Shown here piece after piece: positions 9,321 to 15,891 of a DNA stretch of 18,749 nucleotides (the first letter of the stretch is position 1; the number at the start of each line of letters is the position of its first letter). Made by a program: the position numbers and the translations under genes. The DNA lies in assembly GCA_019234035.1 (NCBI GenBank), contig JAFALX010000194.1, positions 1 to 18,749 on the forward strand, in the 5' to 3' direction. The notes below the pieces were generated by a model. That model saw only the letters and a program-made list of their open reading frames with translations. It was not told the origin of the DNA and ran no database searches. This DNA is from Candidatus Dormiibacterota bacterium. GTDB taxonomy: Bacteria; Chloroflexota; Dormibacteria; Aeolococcales; Aeolococcaceae.

Positions 9321-10304
9321 CTATCGGGCCGTGCCGCCGGCGATGAGGATGGTCGCCGACCGCGCGTCCCCCGCGGCGGTCACCCACTGGACGCGTACGG
9401 CATCACCGACCCGCAACCCGCGCATCGCCTCCGGAACCGCCGCCGCGCTCGCGACCCGCGTGCCTCCGATCCGTTCGATGACATCGCCGGCTACGAGGCC
9501 CACGGCGCGCGCCGGCGAGCCGGCCGCAGTGCCGACCACGCGCGCGCCCTGGGGTGCTGCGCTGTCCTCGAGATAGACGCCGAGCACCGACGACGCTCCG
9601 TGCAGCACGTTGGCGTTCGGCCGCCCGGTCAGCATGTCCTGGACGATCGCGAACGCGCTGCCGATGCGGAGCGCGCCGGCGGCAGCCGGCGCCGATCCCG
9701 AGCCCGCCGAGGGTGCGACGGAGATCGCGATCACGTCGCCGGACGAGTCCACGACCGGCTCGCCCGATCCGAGTCCATGCATCGTCGAGCTGAGGACGAG
9801 CACATCACGTCGCAGCGCGACGATGGAGCCTTGCACCTCGCGCGACGTCCCGCCCTGAGCAGAGATGGCCGATACGTGCTCGCCGACCGCGACAGATGCC
9901 GACGCGCCGACGGGCGCCATCGCCACGGCGGAGGTGCCCTGCAGCTGGATCACGGCGACGTCATCGACCGGGTCGAGTCCCACGATGCTCGCCGCGACCT
10001 CGCCCGATCGCCCCGGCACGCGAACCGCGATCGTGTCGGCGTTCTCGACGATGCGATCGGATGTGAGCACCATGCCCGCGGCGGTGAGCGTCATGCCGGT
10101 GCCGGCGGATTCGACACCGCCGGCATCGCGCGCGGTGATCGAGAGCGTGGCAGCCTCGATTCTGCTGAGCGTCCCGTGGCCGGCCGCGAGCGCGCCGGCA
10201 ACGCCGGCCGCCACAACAACCGCAACCACCGCAGCGACGGCTGCGCGCTTCGCCGAGGGCCGGCGGGCCCATGCGAGCTGCGGCGACAGCGCGGCCACCA
10301 CCAC
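9321..10304 (-). CDS. Membrane-anchored HtrA/trypsin-like pseudoprotease with PDZ domain
   Basis: With GTG at 10304 the protein has 327 residues. One TM anchor (AAVAAVVAVVVAAGVAGAL) is followed by a degraded trypsin-like domain and a C-terminal PDZ domain (VLGVYLEDSAAPQGARVVG...SPARAVGLVAGDVIERIGG). In HtrA the catalytic His lies in a TNNHVV motif; here that stretch reads LTSDRIV, with Arg in place of His. The Asp (PVDDVAVIQL) and Ser (GLGSGEPVV, compare GNSGGPLV) positions remain. It is therefore probably not a protease, but may bind peptides or membrane proteins outside the cell. An in-frame ATG at 10367 would add 21 residues but would overlap the divergent SBP start. GTG 10304 lies six bases after a -10-like TACACT and could be leaderless. 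It lies between a transporter operon and an SBP gene; a link to them is only inferred. Confidence 0.8.
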   Translation of the reverse strand: MVVAALSPQLAWARRPSAKRAAVAAVVAVVVAAGVAGALAAGHGTLSRIEAATLSITARDAGGVESAGTGMTLTAAGMVLTSDRIVENADTIAVRVPGRSGEVAASIVGLDPVDDVAVIQLQGTSAVAMAPVGASASVAVGEHVSAISAQGGTSREVQGSIVALRRDVLVLSSTMHGLGSGEPVVDSSGDVIAISVAPSAGSGSAPAAAGALRIGSAFAIVQDMLTGRPNANVLHGASSVLGVYLEDSAAPQGARVVGTAAGSPARAVGLVAGDVIERIGGTRVASAAAVPEAMRGLRVGDAVRVQWVTAAGDARSATILIAGGTAR

Positions 10305-10310
10305 GGCGTC

Positions 10311-10338
10311 AGTGTATCTCGCGTGCAGGCGCCGTCCA
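10311..10338 (-). promoter_or_regulatory. Putative promoter of the HtrA-like gene, giving a leaderless transcript
   Basis: On the minus strand, -35-like TGGACG (10333-10338), a 16-bp spacer and -10-like TACACT (10311-10316). Only six bases separate the -10 from GTG 10304, so transcription would begin at or next to the start codon. No Shine-Dalgarno is visible, consistent with a leaderless mRNA. Four of six -35 bases match the consensus. The element lies inside the short gap to the divergent SBP gene. Confidence 0.4.
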
Positions 10339-10348
10339 GCAGCCCGCG

Positions 10349-11602
10349 ATGAACGTGCGGACCGCATCCTGCGTCTCGGTGGTCGGCGTCATGCTGATGG
10401 CGGCCGGCACCGGCTCCGGATCCTCGGCGTCCGACTCCGCGCACCGCTGCAGTGGCGACGTCTCCGTCGCAACAGAGCTCCCGACGTCCGGTACCGACGC
10501 CGCGGAGGGCTTCCCGGCACAGAACGCCGCCGAGCTCGCCGTCACGCAGGCGGACACCAATCACCTCCTCGGCGACTGTGCGATCGACCTCATCACGAAG
10601 GACGACGCATCGCCTGGCGCCGCCGGCCACGATCCCAGCCAGGGCGCACGCAACATGACGGCGCTCGCCGCCAACCAGAGTGTCGTCGGTGTCGTGGGTG
10701 CATTCGACTCGGCGGTCTGTGCCGCAGAGATGCCGATCGCCAACAACGCTGGCATGGCGCAGATCTCACCGGCCTGCAGCGACTCGGCGCTGACGCAGGT
10801 GACACCGGGCGTCTCGTCGCAACCACAGGCCGGAGCGTTGCAACCCACCGGCACGCAGACCTTCTTCAGAGTCGGCGGCACCGACGTGCTGGAGGCGTCC
10901 ACCATCGCCCAGCAGGCCCGTGTGCGCGGCGCAACCAGGGCCTACGTGATCGATGACGGCGAGTCGCGCGGTCTCGCGAGCGTGTTCGCGCGCGAGTTCA
11001 GTGGCGCCGGCGGCGCAGTTGCCGGCGATGCATCCGTCCACGGCGCCGCTGAGGTGAAAGCCGCGCTCGCCGATGCAGCCGCCACGGGCGCAAATCTCAT
11101 CGCGTTCTGCGGAACGTCGAGCTACGACGCCGCCCAGGTGCGATCGTCCATGCACGCGGCGGGCCTCGATGCGACGCTGTTCGTCGCGGCGGACACCGTT
11201 GTCGACCCGGAATTCGTCAGCGCCGCAGGCCCGGCGTCGGACGGCGCGCTCGCCGTCACCGCATCGCCGGACCCGGCGAGCATCCCGTCAGCGGAGGCGT
11301 TCAGCCAGGCGTACGGCTCGGCGTACAACTCGGCGCCGACCGCGTACTCGGTCAACGCCTACGACGCGATGAACATCCTGCTCACCGCGATCAAGGAGGC
11401 CATCGAGGCCAACGGCGGAACGCTGCCATCGAATCCGCAGACGTTCCGCGCGGCGGTGCGGGGCTTCGTCGCGTCGATCTCGTACGGCGGCGCCACCGGC
11501 ACGGTCGCGTTCAGCCGAAGCGGCGACTCCACCAACCCCGTTGCCACGCTCTGGCAGGTGAAGAACGGCGCGTGGGCCGCGGTCAAGACCGTCAGAGGCT
11601 AG
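10349..11602 (+). CDS. Diverged paralogue of the ABC transporter substrate-binding protein, without lipobox cysteine
   Basis: A 417-residue periplasmic-binding-type protein that clearly copies the SBP at 3559. Shared blocks are VATELPTSGTDA, GHDPSQGARNMTALA, VVGVVG, RAYVIDD, YDAMNILLTAIKEAIEANGG and a similar ending. ATG 10349 gives MNVRT, which aligns with MQKRT of the first SBP, and supports this start over the upstream in-frame ATG at 10271; no strong ribosome binding site is visible. Ungapped alignment of the two leaders puts Ser23 (TCC) where the first SBP has lipobox Cys23 (TGC). The protein may thus be secreted, or anchored by its uncleaved signal, instead of lipid-anchored. Ligand-lobe residues also changed: GPFNSS became GAFDSA and SPANTNP became SPACSDS, suggesting another ligand. 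The gene stands alone downstream of livHMGF and may share that permease. Confidence 0.88.
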   Translation: MNVRTASCVSVVGVMLMAAGTGSGSSASDSAHRCSGDVSVATELPTSGTDAAEGFPAQNAAELAVTQADTNHLLGDCAIDLITKDDASPGAAGHDPSQGARNMTALAANQSVVGVVGAFDSAVCAAEMPIANNAGMAQISPACSDSALTQVTPGVSSQPQAGALQPTGTQTFFRVGGTDVLEASTIAQQARVRGATRAYVIDDGESRGLASVFAREFSGAGGAVAGDASVHGAAEVKAALADAAATGANLIAFCGTSSYDAAQVRSSMHAAGLDATLFVAADTVVDPEFVSAAGPASDGALAVTASPDPASIPSAEAFSQAYGSAYNSAPTAYSVNAYDAMNILLTAIKEAIEANGGTLPSNPQTFRAAVRGFVASISYGGATGTVAFSRSGDSTNPVATLWQVKNGAWAAVKTVRG

Positions 11603-12176
11603 CGGTGCCGATCATCCCGTTGCGGGTGATCAGCGCGGCGAGGTGCTCCTCGGCGAGCTCGTCCGTTCCCCGCGGTCGCAGCGGCAGTACGAGATAGCGC
11701 GTCTCCGCGCTCGCGTCCCAGACGCGGACCTCAACGGTTTCTGCCAGCTCCAGCCCGAACTCGCTCAGGACCGCGCGCGGCTCACGCACGACGCGCGAGC
11801 GGTACGCCTCGCTCTTGTACCAGGGCGGCGACGGTCCCAGCAGGGCGATCGGATAGCAGCTGCACAGCGTGCAGACCACCACGTTGTGCACGGCCTCGGT
11901 GTTCTCGAGCGCCACGAGCATCTGCGGCCGAACCCCGCCGTGCATCGAGTACCCGAGCTCCTCGATGGCCGCGGTGGCGTCGCCGAGCAGCCGCTCCCGA
12001 AAGGCAGCGTCCACCCAGGCATGCGCCACCACGCGCGCACCGTCCGCCGGCGTGCGCATGGCGTCGAGGATCGCCTCGAGCTCCGCGGCGCTGACGATGC
12101 CGCTTGCCTCGAGCTCCGCCTCGACCTCGCGCACCTGCTGCGCGATCGAGCCGTCGTGATGGTGCCCCTCGCTCAT
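11592..12176 (-). CDS. nthA: Nitrile hydratase alpha subunit / thiocyanate hydrolase gamma-type subunit, cobalt type
   Basis: Metal-carrying subunit of the nitrile hydratase family, which hydrates nitriles to amides or hydrolyses thiocyanate. The 194-residue length is normal. The metal-binding motif is VCTLCSC (Cys102, Cys105, Ser106, Cys107); Thr between the first Cys and Leu marks cobalt enzymes, while iron enzymes usually have Ser. Next come PPWYKSEAYRSRVVREPRAVLSEFGL and VRVWDASAETRYLVLPLRPRGT, highly typical of the family. The usual Trp-Pro after the Cys motif (CYPWPVLG) is replaced by CYPIALLG. The N-terminus MSEGHHHDG is His-rich, as in many homologues. ATG 12176 overlaps the preceding beta C-half gene stop by 4 bp. 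The 3' end overlaps the convergent SBP gene by 11 bp. Family is certain; nitrile versus thiocyanate activity is not. Confidence 0.94.
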   Translation of the reverse strand: MSEGHHHDGSIAQQVREVEAELEASGIVSAAELEAILDAMRTPADGARVVAHAWVDAAFRERLLGDATAAIEELGYSMHGGVRPQMLVALENTEAVHNVVVCTLCSCYPIALLGPSPPWYKSEAYRSRVVREPRAVLSEFGLELAETVEVRVWDASAETRYLVLPLRPRGTDELAEEHLAALITRNGMIGTASL

Positions 12177-12457
12177 CGGCCCTCCTCCGCAGGCTCGAGA
12201 TACGACTCCCAGAGGTTGACGGTGACGGTGTGGTCGCCCGCACCCCACAGCGCGCCGGCCGCGAACGCCACGGCGTAGACCGGCTCCACATGCGGTTCGG
12301 CCATCCGCGCCACGACGTCGTCCGGCAGAACGTGACGGCCGTGCACCGCGAGCACGGTGCCCACGTGGCCACGCACGTAGCGCGGGGCGCGGTGATGGCC
12401 CGGGGAGTCCGGCAGGCTCACCAGCACCCGCTCGCCGGTGCGGAAGCGGTCATCCAT
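12173..12457 (-). CDS. Nitrile hydratase beta subunit, C-terminal (SH3-like) half as a separate protein
   Basis: A 94-residue protein corresponding to the C-terminal beta-barrel of nitrile hydratase beta. It runs from FRTGERVLV through HHRAPRYVRGHVGTVLAVHG to the signature ending VNLWESYLEPA. In classical enzymes this follows the N-terminal helical domain in one chain. Here it begins with its own ATG at 12457, eight bases inside the 3' end of the N-half gene and in a different frame (+1). No strong ribosome binding site is seen, so coupling to the upstream gene is likely. The split falls exactly between the two domains, as in thiocyanate hydrolase (alpha and beta subunits) and toyocamycin nitrile hydratase (ToyK, ToyL). 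A sequencing frameshift is the alternative explanation. It overlaps the alpha gene start by 4 bp. Confidence 0.88.
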   Translation of the reverse strand: MDDRFRTGERVLVSLPDSPGHHRAPRYVRGHVGTVLAVHGRHVLPDDVVARMAEPHVEPVYAVAFAAGALWGAGDHTVTVNLWESYLEPAEEGR

Positions 12458-12731
12458 CCGCAGGCGCGTCCGCAGACAGCAGGCCCCGTTCCCGCAGCAG
12501 CGTGGTCGTTGCGCGGAACCAGCGCTCGTAGTACGAGGTCTCGAGGTAGTCGGTCGGCGGCATCCGCTCGATGGTGTCGCGGAACTCGTCCAGGGCGAAC
12601 ACGCCACGACGGACGAGCGCGGACACCAGGGCGTGGACGTGCGCCTCCCAGTCCGCGTGAAACGGCGGGTCGGACTCACTGACGCTGAGGGCTCCGAAGC
12701 CCTCCATGCCGCCGACGTCATTCACCCGCAT
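12450..12731 (-). CDS. Nitrile hydratase beta subunit, N-terminal half as a separate protein
   Basis: A 93-residue protein matching the N-terminal domain of nitrile hydratase beta. The start MRVNDVGGMEGFG is the classic family opening, and FHADWEAHVHAL and PTDYLETSYYERWF match conserved helices. It ends LLRERGLLSADAPADG then stop, where an intact beta subunit would enter the linker to its SH3-like domain. Together the two halves have about 187 residues, shorter than a common 220-230-residue beta. Activator proteins for cobalt insertion resemble this domain, so an accessory role is possible, but the family-typical opening favours a structural subunit. It is the first gene of a three-gene operon (N-half, C-half, alpha). 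The frame is open upstream to 13040, but ATG 12731 is the family start. Confidence 0.88.
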   Translation of the reverse strand: MRVNDVGGMEGFGALSVSESDPPFHADWEAHVHALVSALVRRGVFALDEFRDTIERMPPTDYLETSYYERWFRATTTLLRERGLLSADAPADG

Positions 12732-12756
12732 GGTTCGCTCGCGTAGCGTAGGCGTC

Positions 12757-12816
12757 GCTATACCCGCTTTGCGGCTTCGACAGCGGGTGGTGCGCTTGAC
12801 GGATTTCCCGTACGAT
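12757..12816. promoter_or_regulatory. Divergent promoter region between hydratase and diguanylate cyclase genes
   Basis: The 90-bp gap 12732-12821 separates divergent genes. On the minus strand a -10-like TATAGC (12757-12762) lies 25 bp before the hydratase start. A 7-bp inverted repeat ACCCGCT (12762-12768) and AGCGGGT (12782-12788) lies next to it and could be an operator. On the plus strand TACGAT (12811-12816) is five bases before ATG 12822, the spacing expected of a leaderless start. No convincing -35 is visible for either direction. Confidence 0.3.
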
Positions 12817-12821
12817 CGCTG

Positions 12822-13571
12822 ATGGAGGCAGTCACACCTGACGCGATGACAGAACTCCAGGGGGCGGCGGCCACAGGGGGTGCCGAAACGGCCGATGCCG
12901 TGATCGACGACACGGCCATAACGCGCGAGCTGGTGGGGTGGGCACTGCAGTCGCCGCTGCGCGGCGGTGCGCTGACGCCCGACGCCGGACGACGCGTGCT
13001 CGCCACGGCCCTCGGGGTGCCCGAGGCCTCTTTCCATCACTGGGACGAGCAGTGGATGCAGAACGCGCTGGACCGGCTGCGCGGGCTGGTCGGCTACTGC
13101 GAGCGCCTCGCGTCCGAGGCGACGACCGACGACCTCACCGGCGCGCTGCGCCGGGGCCCCGGCGTCGCCGAGCTGTCCCGCGAGATCGACCGGGCGCGGC
13201 GGACCTCGATGGAGGGCCTGGTCGTCGGTTTTCTCGACGTCAATGGGTTAAAGGCAGTGAATGACGCGAAGGGGCACGCTGCCGGCGACGACGTCCTGCG
13301 CGCGGTGGTCCGCGCGGTCCGCGAGCGGGTACGGTCGTACGACATCCTCTTTCGCTACGGCGGCGACGAGTTCGTCTGCGTGCTCCTCGGCGCGACGCGA
13401 GAGCAGGCGGAACGGACCTTCGCCGACATCAGCAGCCGGGTGGTCACGGTGTCGGGCGGGCAAACTGTGAGCATCGGCCTGGCGGACGTTCTCGACGACG
13501 ACACTGCCGAGACCGTCATCGCCCGGGCGGACGCCGCTCTGTATCACGGACGCGCCGCCGCCGCGGGATAG
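12822..13571 (+). CDS. Soluble GGDEF diguanylate cyclase
   Basis: Makes the second messenger c-di-GMP from two GTP. The 249-residue protein has an N-terminal part of about 100 residues without TM segments or a domain I recognise, then a GGDEF domain. The domain shows DDLTGAL (103-109), the metal/nucleotide stretch DVNGLKAVNDAKGHAAGDD, and the catalytic GGDEF motif intact at 180-184. RSYD (171-174) lies five residues before it and fits the RxxD product-inhibition site. The end ADAALYHGRAAAAG lacks the common K-GRN. No ribosome binding site precedes ATG 12822; TACGAT five bases upstream suggests a leaderless mRNA. ATG 12846 is an in-frame alternative. A second GGDEF gene follows after 7 bp. Confidence 0.9.
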   Translation: MEAVTPDAMTELQGAAATGGAETADAVIDDTAITRELVGWALQSPLRGGALTPDAGRRVLATALGVPEASFHHWDEQWMQNALDRLRGLVGYCERLASEATTDDLTGALRRGPGVAELSREIDRARRTSMEGLVVGFLDVNGLKAVNDAKGHAAGDDVLRAVVRAVRERVRSYDILFRYGGDEFVCVLLGATREQAERTFADISSRVVTVSGGQTVSIGLADVLDDDTAETVIARADAALYHGRAAAAG

Positions 13572-13578
13572 CTCCGCC

Positions 13579-14580
13579 GTGCCGGGGATCCGGGCACTGC
13601 TGCGCTCGAACTTCATCGAGGCACCGCCGTTGCGGCCCGGTGCGCTCTCGCGGAGCGGGGGGCTGCTGTTCGGCGCCGGGGCCGCACTGGTGCTCGCCGG
13701 CCTCGCGATCGAGCGGACGCCGGGCACGAACTGGATGGTCGTGGCCCCGGCGCTGGCGCTCTCGTTCGCTGCCGCGACGCTGCTGCTGGCACGGCCGGAT
13801 GCGCTGCCCTTCTCGGTCTACCCGTTCCTGACGGCGGCTGCGACTCTGCTCATCACCGTCGTGGCGTACTCCGACGGCTCACGCAGCAGCGCCGTGGTGC
13901 TGCTCTATCTGTGGGCCGCGGTCTACGCCTTCTACTTCTACAGCCTCTGGCTCGCGGTGCTCGAGACCGCCTGGATCTCGACCGCGTCCGGCATCGAGCT
14001 CTGGCTGCGCAGCGGCCTCACCGACTGGTTCTCGCACTGGCTGCTCATCACCGGGACGTGCCTGGTGGGCGGGCTCGTCGTGCGGCAGCTGGTCGGCCAG
14101 GTGCGCGCCGAGGCGGGGCGTGACCCGCTGACGGGCCTGCTCAACCGGCGCAGCATGCTCGAGCACCTGGCACGCGACCGACGCCGCTCGGAGCGGACCG
14201 GGGAGCCCCTGGCGGTGGTGATGCTCGACCTCGACCTGTTCAAGGCTCTGAACGACAGGTCGGGACACCTCGAGGGCGATCGCTACCTCCGCGACCTGGC
14301 GGCGATCTGGGTCAGCGAGCTGCGCGGCGGCGACATCCTGGCACGGCTGGGCGGCGACGAGTTCGTGGTCGTGATGCCCGACTGCACGCTCGCGCGGGCG
14401 TGCGACGTGGCCGACCGGCTGCGCAGCCTCACCACCGAGGAGTGCACGGCCTCGGCCGGTGCCGCCGAATGGCGAGCCGGGCTCGGCGTCGACGAGCTGC
14501 TGGGCGCCGCCGACACGGCGCTGTACCGCGCGAAGCTCGCGGGCCGCAACCGAACCGAGGCGGCGGTTCCCGCGCCTTAG
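13579..14580 (+). CDS. Membrane-bound GGDEF diguanylate cyclase
   Basis: A 333-residue protein with about six hydrophobic segments (around 28-44, 52-70, 80-97, 104-122, 123-138 and 153-170), then a cytoplasmic GGDEF domain. The catalytic part has RDPLTGLLNRRSML (181-194), DLDLFKALNDRSGHLEGD, and LGGDEF with GGDEF at 258-262. RGGD (249-252) is the RxxD inhibitory site, and the ending ADTALYRAKLAGRNR is canonical. All catalytic features of an active cyclase are present. The membrane part could sense a signal in the membrane or outside, like a MASE-type input domain, but I cannot name its family. The start is GTG 13579, seven bases after the first cyclase stop, with no strong ribosome binding site. 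Its stop TAG overlaps the TAA of the convergent gene. Confidence 0.91.
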   Translation: MPGIRALLRSNFIEAPPLRPGALSRSGGLLFGAGAALVLAGLAIERTPGTNWMVVAPALALSFAAATLLLARPDALPFSVYPFLTAAATLLITVVAYSDGSRSSAVVLLYLWAAVYAFYFYSLWLAVLETAWISTASGIELWLRSGLTDWFSHWLLITGTCLVGGLVVRQLVGQVRAEAGRDPLTGLLNRRSMLEHLARDRRRSERTGEPLAVVMLDLDLFKALNDRSGHLEGDRYLRDLAAIWVSELRGGDILARLGGDEFVVVMPDCTLARACDVADRLRSLTTEECTASAGAAEWRAGLGVDELLGAADTALYRAKLAGRNRTEAAVPAP

Positions 14581-15440
14581 GGGACGAGCCAGCGCAGCGC
14601 CCCGAGCGCGAGGCAGACGAACGCTGCGTACTCGAGGACCACGAGCGCGGGGCGGCCGCGTCGCACGGCGAGGGTGCCCGCCACCCCGCGCAGGCCGTAC
14701 CAGACCACCAGGAGCATCGCGGCGCGGACGCCGAGCTGCGCTGAGACCGACCCCGGGCCGACGAGCGAGGCGACACCGGCCTGCAGCGCGCCGATCAGCA
14801 GTGCAAAGAACCCCGCGCGTCCGGCGGGAACGCCGTCGGTGCGGAGCGCGTCCACCGTCACCAGCGTGGTGAGCACGCCCACGAGCCCCCACCGCCACTG
14901 GGCGTCGAGCGCGGCAGAGGTGCCGGCGACCATCACCGGCGCCAGCAGGGCAACGCCCGCGATGTCACGGAGCAGCCTGGTGCTGCCGCCCTCCGTCTGG
15001 GCGGCGCGGCGCATCGCCAGCTGGGGGGCACCGCCGATCACGAGCGCCGCAACGATGCCGGCGGCGATCCGCACCGAGATCGGCGTGACGCCTGCGAGGA
15101 CGGTGCCGAATGCTCCGACGGCGGCGACGGGCAGGGCCACAGCGTCGAGTCCCGGGCGGCGATCCCGCGGATAGACGAGCCGGTCGTACGTGACGATGAC
15201 GATCGCGGTCAGCAGCGCGAGCGAGGCGTCCGCGATCGCGCTGTTGCGCAGCCCGAGCGCCTCCGGCCTGAGCAGCACGGCGATGCCGCAGACGGCCGCC
15301 CCGAACGCGGTGTGCACGAGCGGGATCGGGACCTCGGCCAGCGAATGGATCTCGCTGCCGACGCCCAGCGTCCGGCGGGCCTCATCGGCCAGAAACGCGT
15401 GGCCACGCCGGCGAAAGCCTGTTCGGCTGTCCACGGTCAC
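14577..15440 (-). CDS. Polytopic membrane protein of unknown function
   Basis: A 287-residue protein that I do not recognise. After a hydrophilic start of about 38 residues come eight or nine hydrophobic segments, around 42-58, 68-85, 99-118, 123-139, 160-178, 184-199, 208-228, 235-255 and 264-283. Short Arg-rich loops lie between several of them. The GTG start at 15440 has no clear ribosome binding site. It lies 61 bp downstream of the cupin gene on the same strand and probably ends that operon. Association with the sugar-phosphate genes hints at a role in the cell envelope or glycan export, but no motif supports a specific function. Confidence 0.75.
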   Translation of the reverse strand: MTVDSRTGFRRRGHAFLADEARRTLGVGSEIHSLAEVPIPLVHTAFGAAVCGIAVLLRPEALGLRNSAIADASLALLTAIVIVTYDRLVYPRDRRPGLDAVALPVAAVGAFGTVLAGVTPISVRIAAGIVAALVIGGAPQLAMRRAAQTEGGSTRLLRDIAGVALLAPVMVAGTSAALDAQWRWGLVGVLTTLVTVDALRTDGVPAGRAGFFALLIGALQAGVASLVGPGSVSAQLGVRAAMLLVVWYGLRGVAGTLAVRRGRPALVVLEYAAFVCLALGALRWLVP

Positions 15441-15459
15441 CTGTGGATTCTGTGGAAAA
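15441..15459 (+). repeat. Short tandem CTGTGGA repeat resembling DnaA-box cores
   Basis: CTGTGGA occurs at 15441-15447 and again at 15450-15456, nine bases apart, in the gap before the membrane-protein gene. Read on the minus strand they give TTTTCCACA and GAATCCACA, one and two mismatches from the DnaA box TTATCCACA. Only two copies are present and there is no AT-rich stretch. This is more likely a regulatory site or chance than an origin. Confidence 0.3.
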
Positions 15460-15501
15460 CCGCGGGCCGGCGAGCGCGCATCGACCCCTGCTGGGGCGTG
15501 C

Positions 15502-15891
15502 TCATGGCGCGGTGGTGCCCTCGCGGCCGTAGGCGTCCTCGAGGCGGACCACGTCGTCGATCTCCGGCGAGGACACCTCGAACAGCTCGGTCTCCTCCAC
15601 CGCGATGAAACGATGACGGCGGCACGGCCGGATGTGGGCGCTCATGCCCGGCGCGAGACGGTGCGTCTCGACGAAGCCCGCGTCGTTCTCGAGCAGGAGG
15701 TCGAGCGCACCGGAGCGGATGAAGATCGTCTCGTCCTTCTGCACGTGGTACTGGAGGCTCAGCCGGTGACCCGCATCGATGTGGATGAGCTTGCCGAGGT
15801 AGCGGTCGTTCACCGCCCAGCGCAGTTCGAAGCCCCACGGCTTGTCGACGCGCCCGGAGCCGGCCGCGCGGACCTCGGCGACGTCGCTCAC
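15502..15891 (-). CDS. Cupin protein, type II phosphomannose isomerase-like
   Basis: A 129-residue single-domain cupin resembling the C-terminal isomerase domain of bifunctional ManC/AlgA enzymes. KPWGFELRW (17-25) matches the family's PWG opening. Then come LSLQYHVQKDETIFIRSG (44-61), with His49 and Glu54 as metal-ligand candidates, RPCRRHRF with a further His, and ELFEVSSPEIDDVVRLEDAYGREG, the usual ending. In classical enzymes the first motif is QMHHHRAEH; here the second His position is Gln51, so metal binding or activity may differ. The likely role is fructose-6-phosphate to mannose-6-phosphate isomerisation, or regulation of that step. GTG 15891 overlaps the phosphohexomutase stop by 4 bp. 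The nearby ManC-type enzyme appears to lack this domain. Confidence 0.85.
   Translation of the reverse strand: MSDVAEVRAAGSGRVDKPWGFELRWAVNDRYLGKLIHIDAGHRLSLQYHVQKDETIFIRSGALDLLLENDAGFVETHRLAPGMSAHIRPCRRHRFIAVEETELFEVSSPEIDDVVRLEDAYGREGTTAP

Noticed and set aside
9301..9345. Possible bidirectional terminator between livF and the HtrA-like gene
   Set aside because: Only a 5-bp CGGCC/GGCCG stem with a 9-nt loop and no U-tract; GC-rich sequence gives such stems by chance.
12450..12457. Split beta subunit as a programmed frameshift
   Set aside because: No slippery heptamer is visible at the overlap, and the second half has its own ATG at the domain border. Two proteins are simpler, though a sequencing indel is not excluded.
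15426..15460. Replication origin
   Set aside because: Only two weak DnaA-like boxes, no AT-rich unwinding region and no dnaA, dnaN or parB genes nearby.
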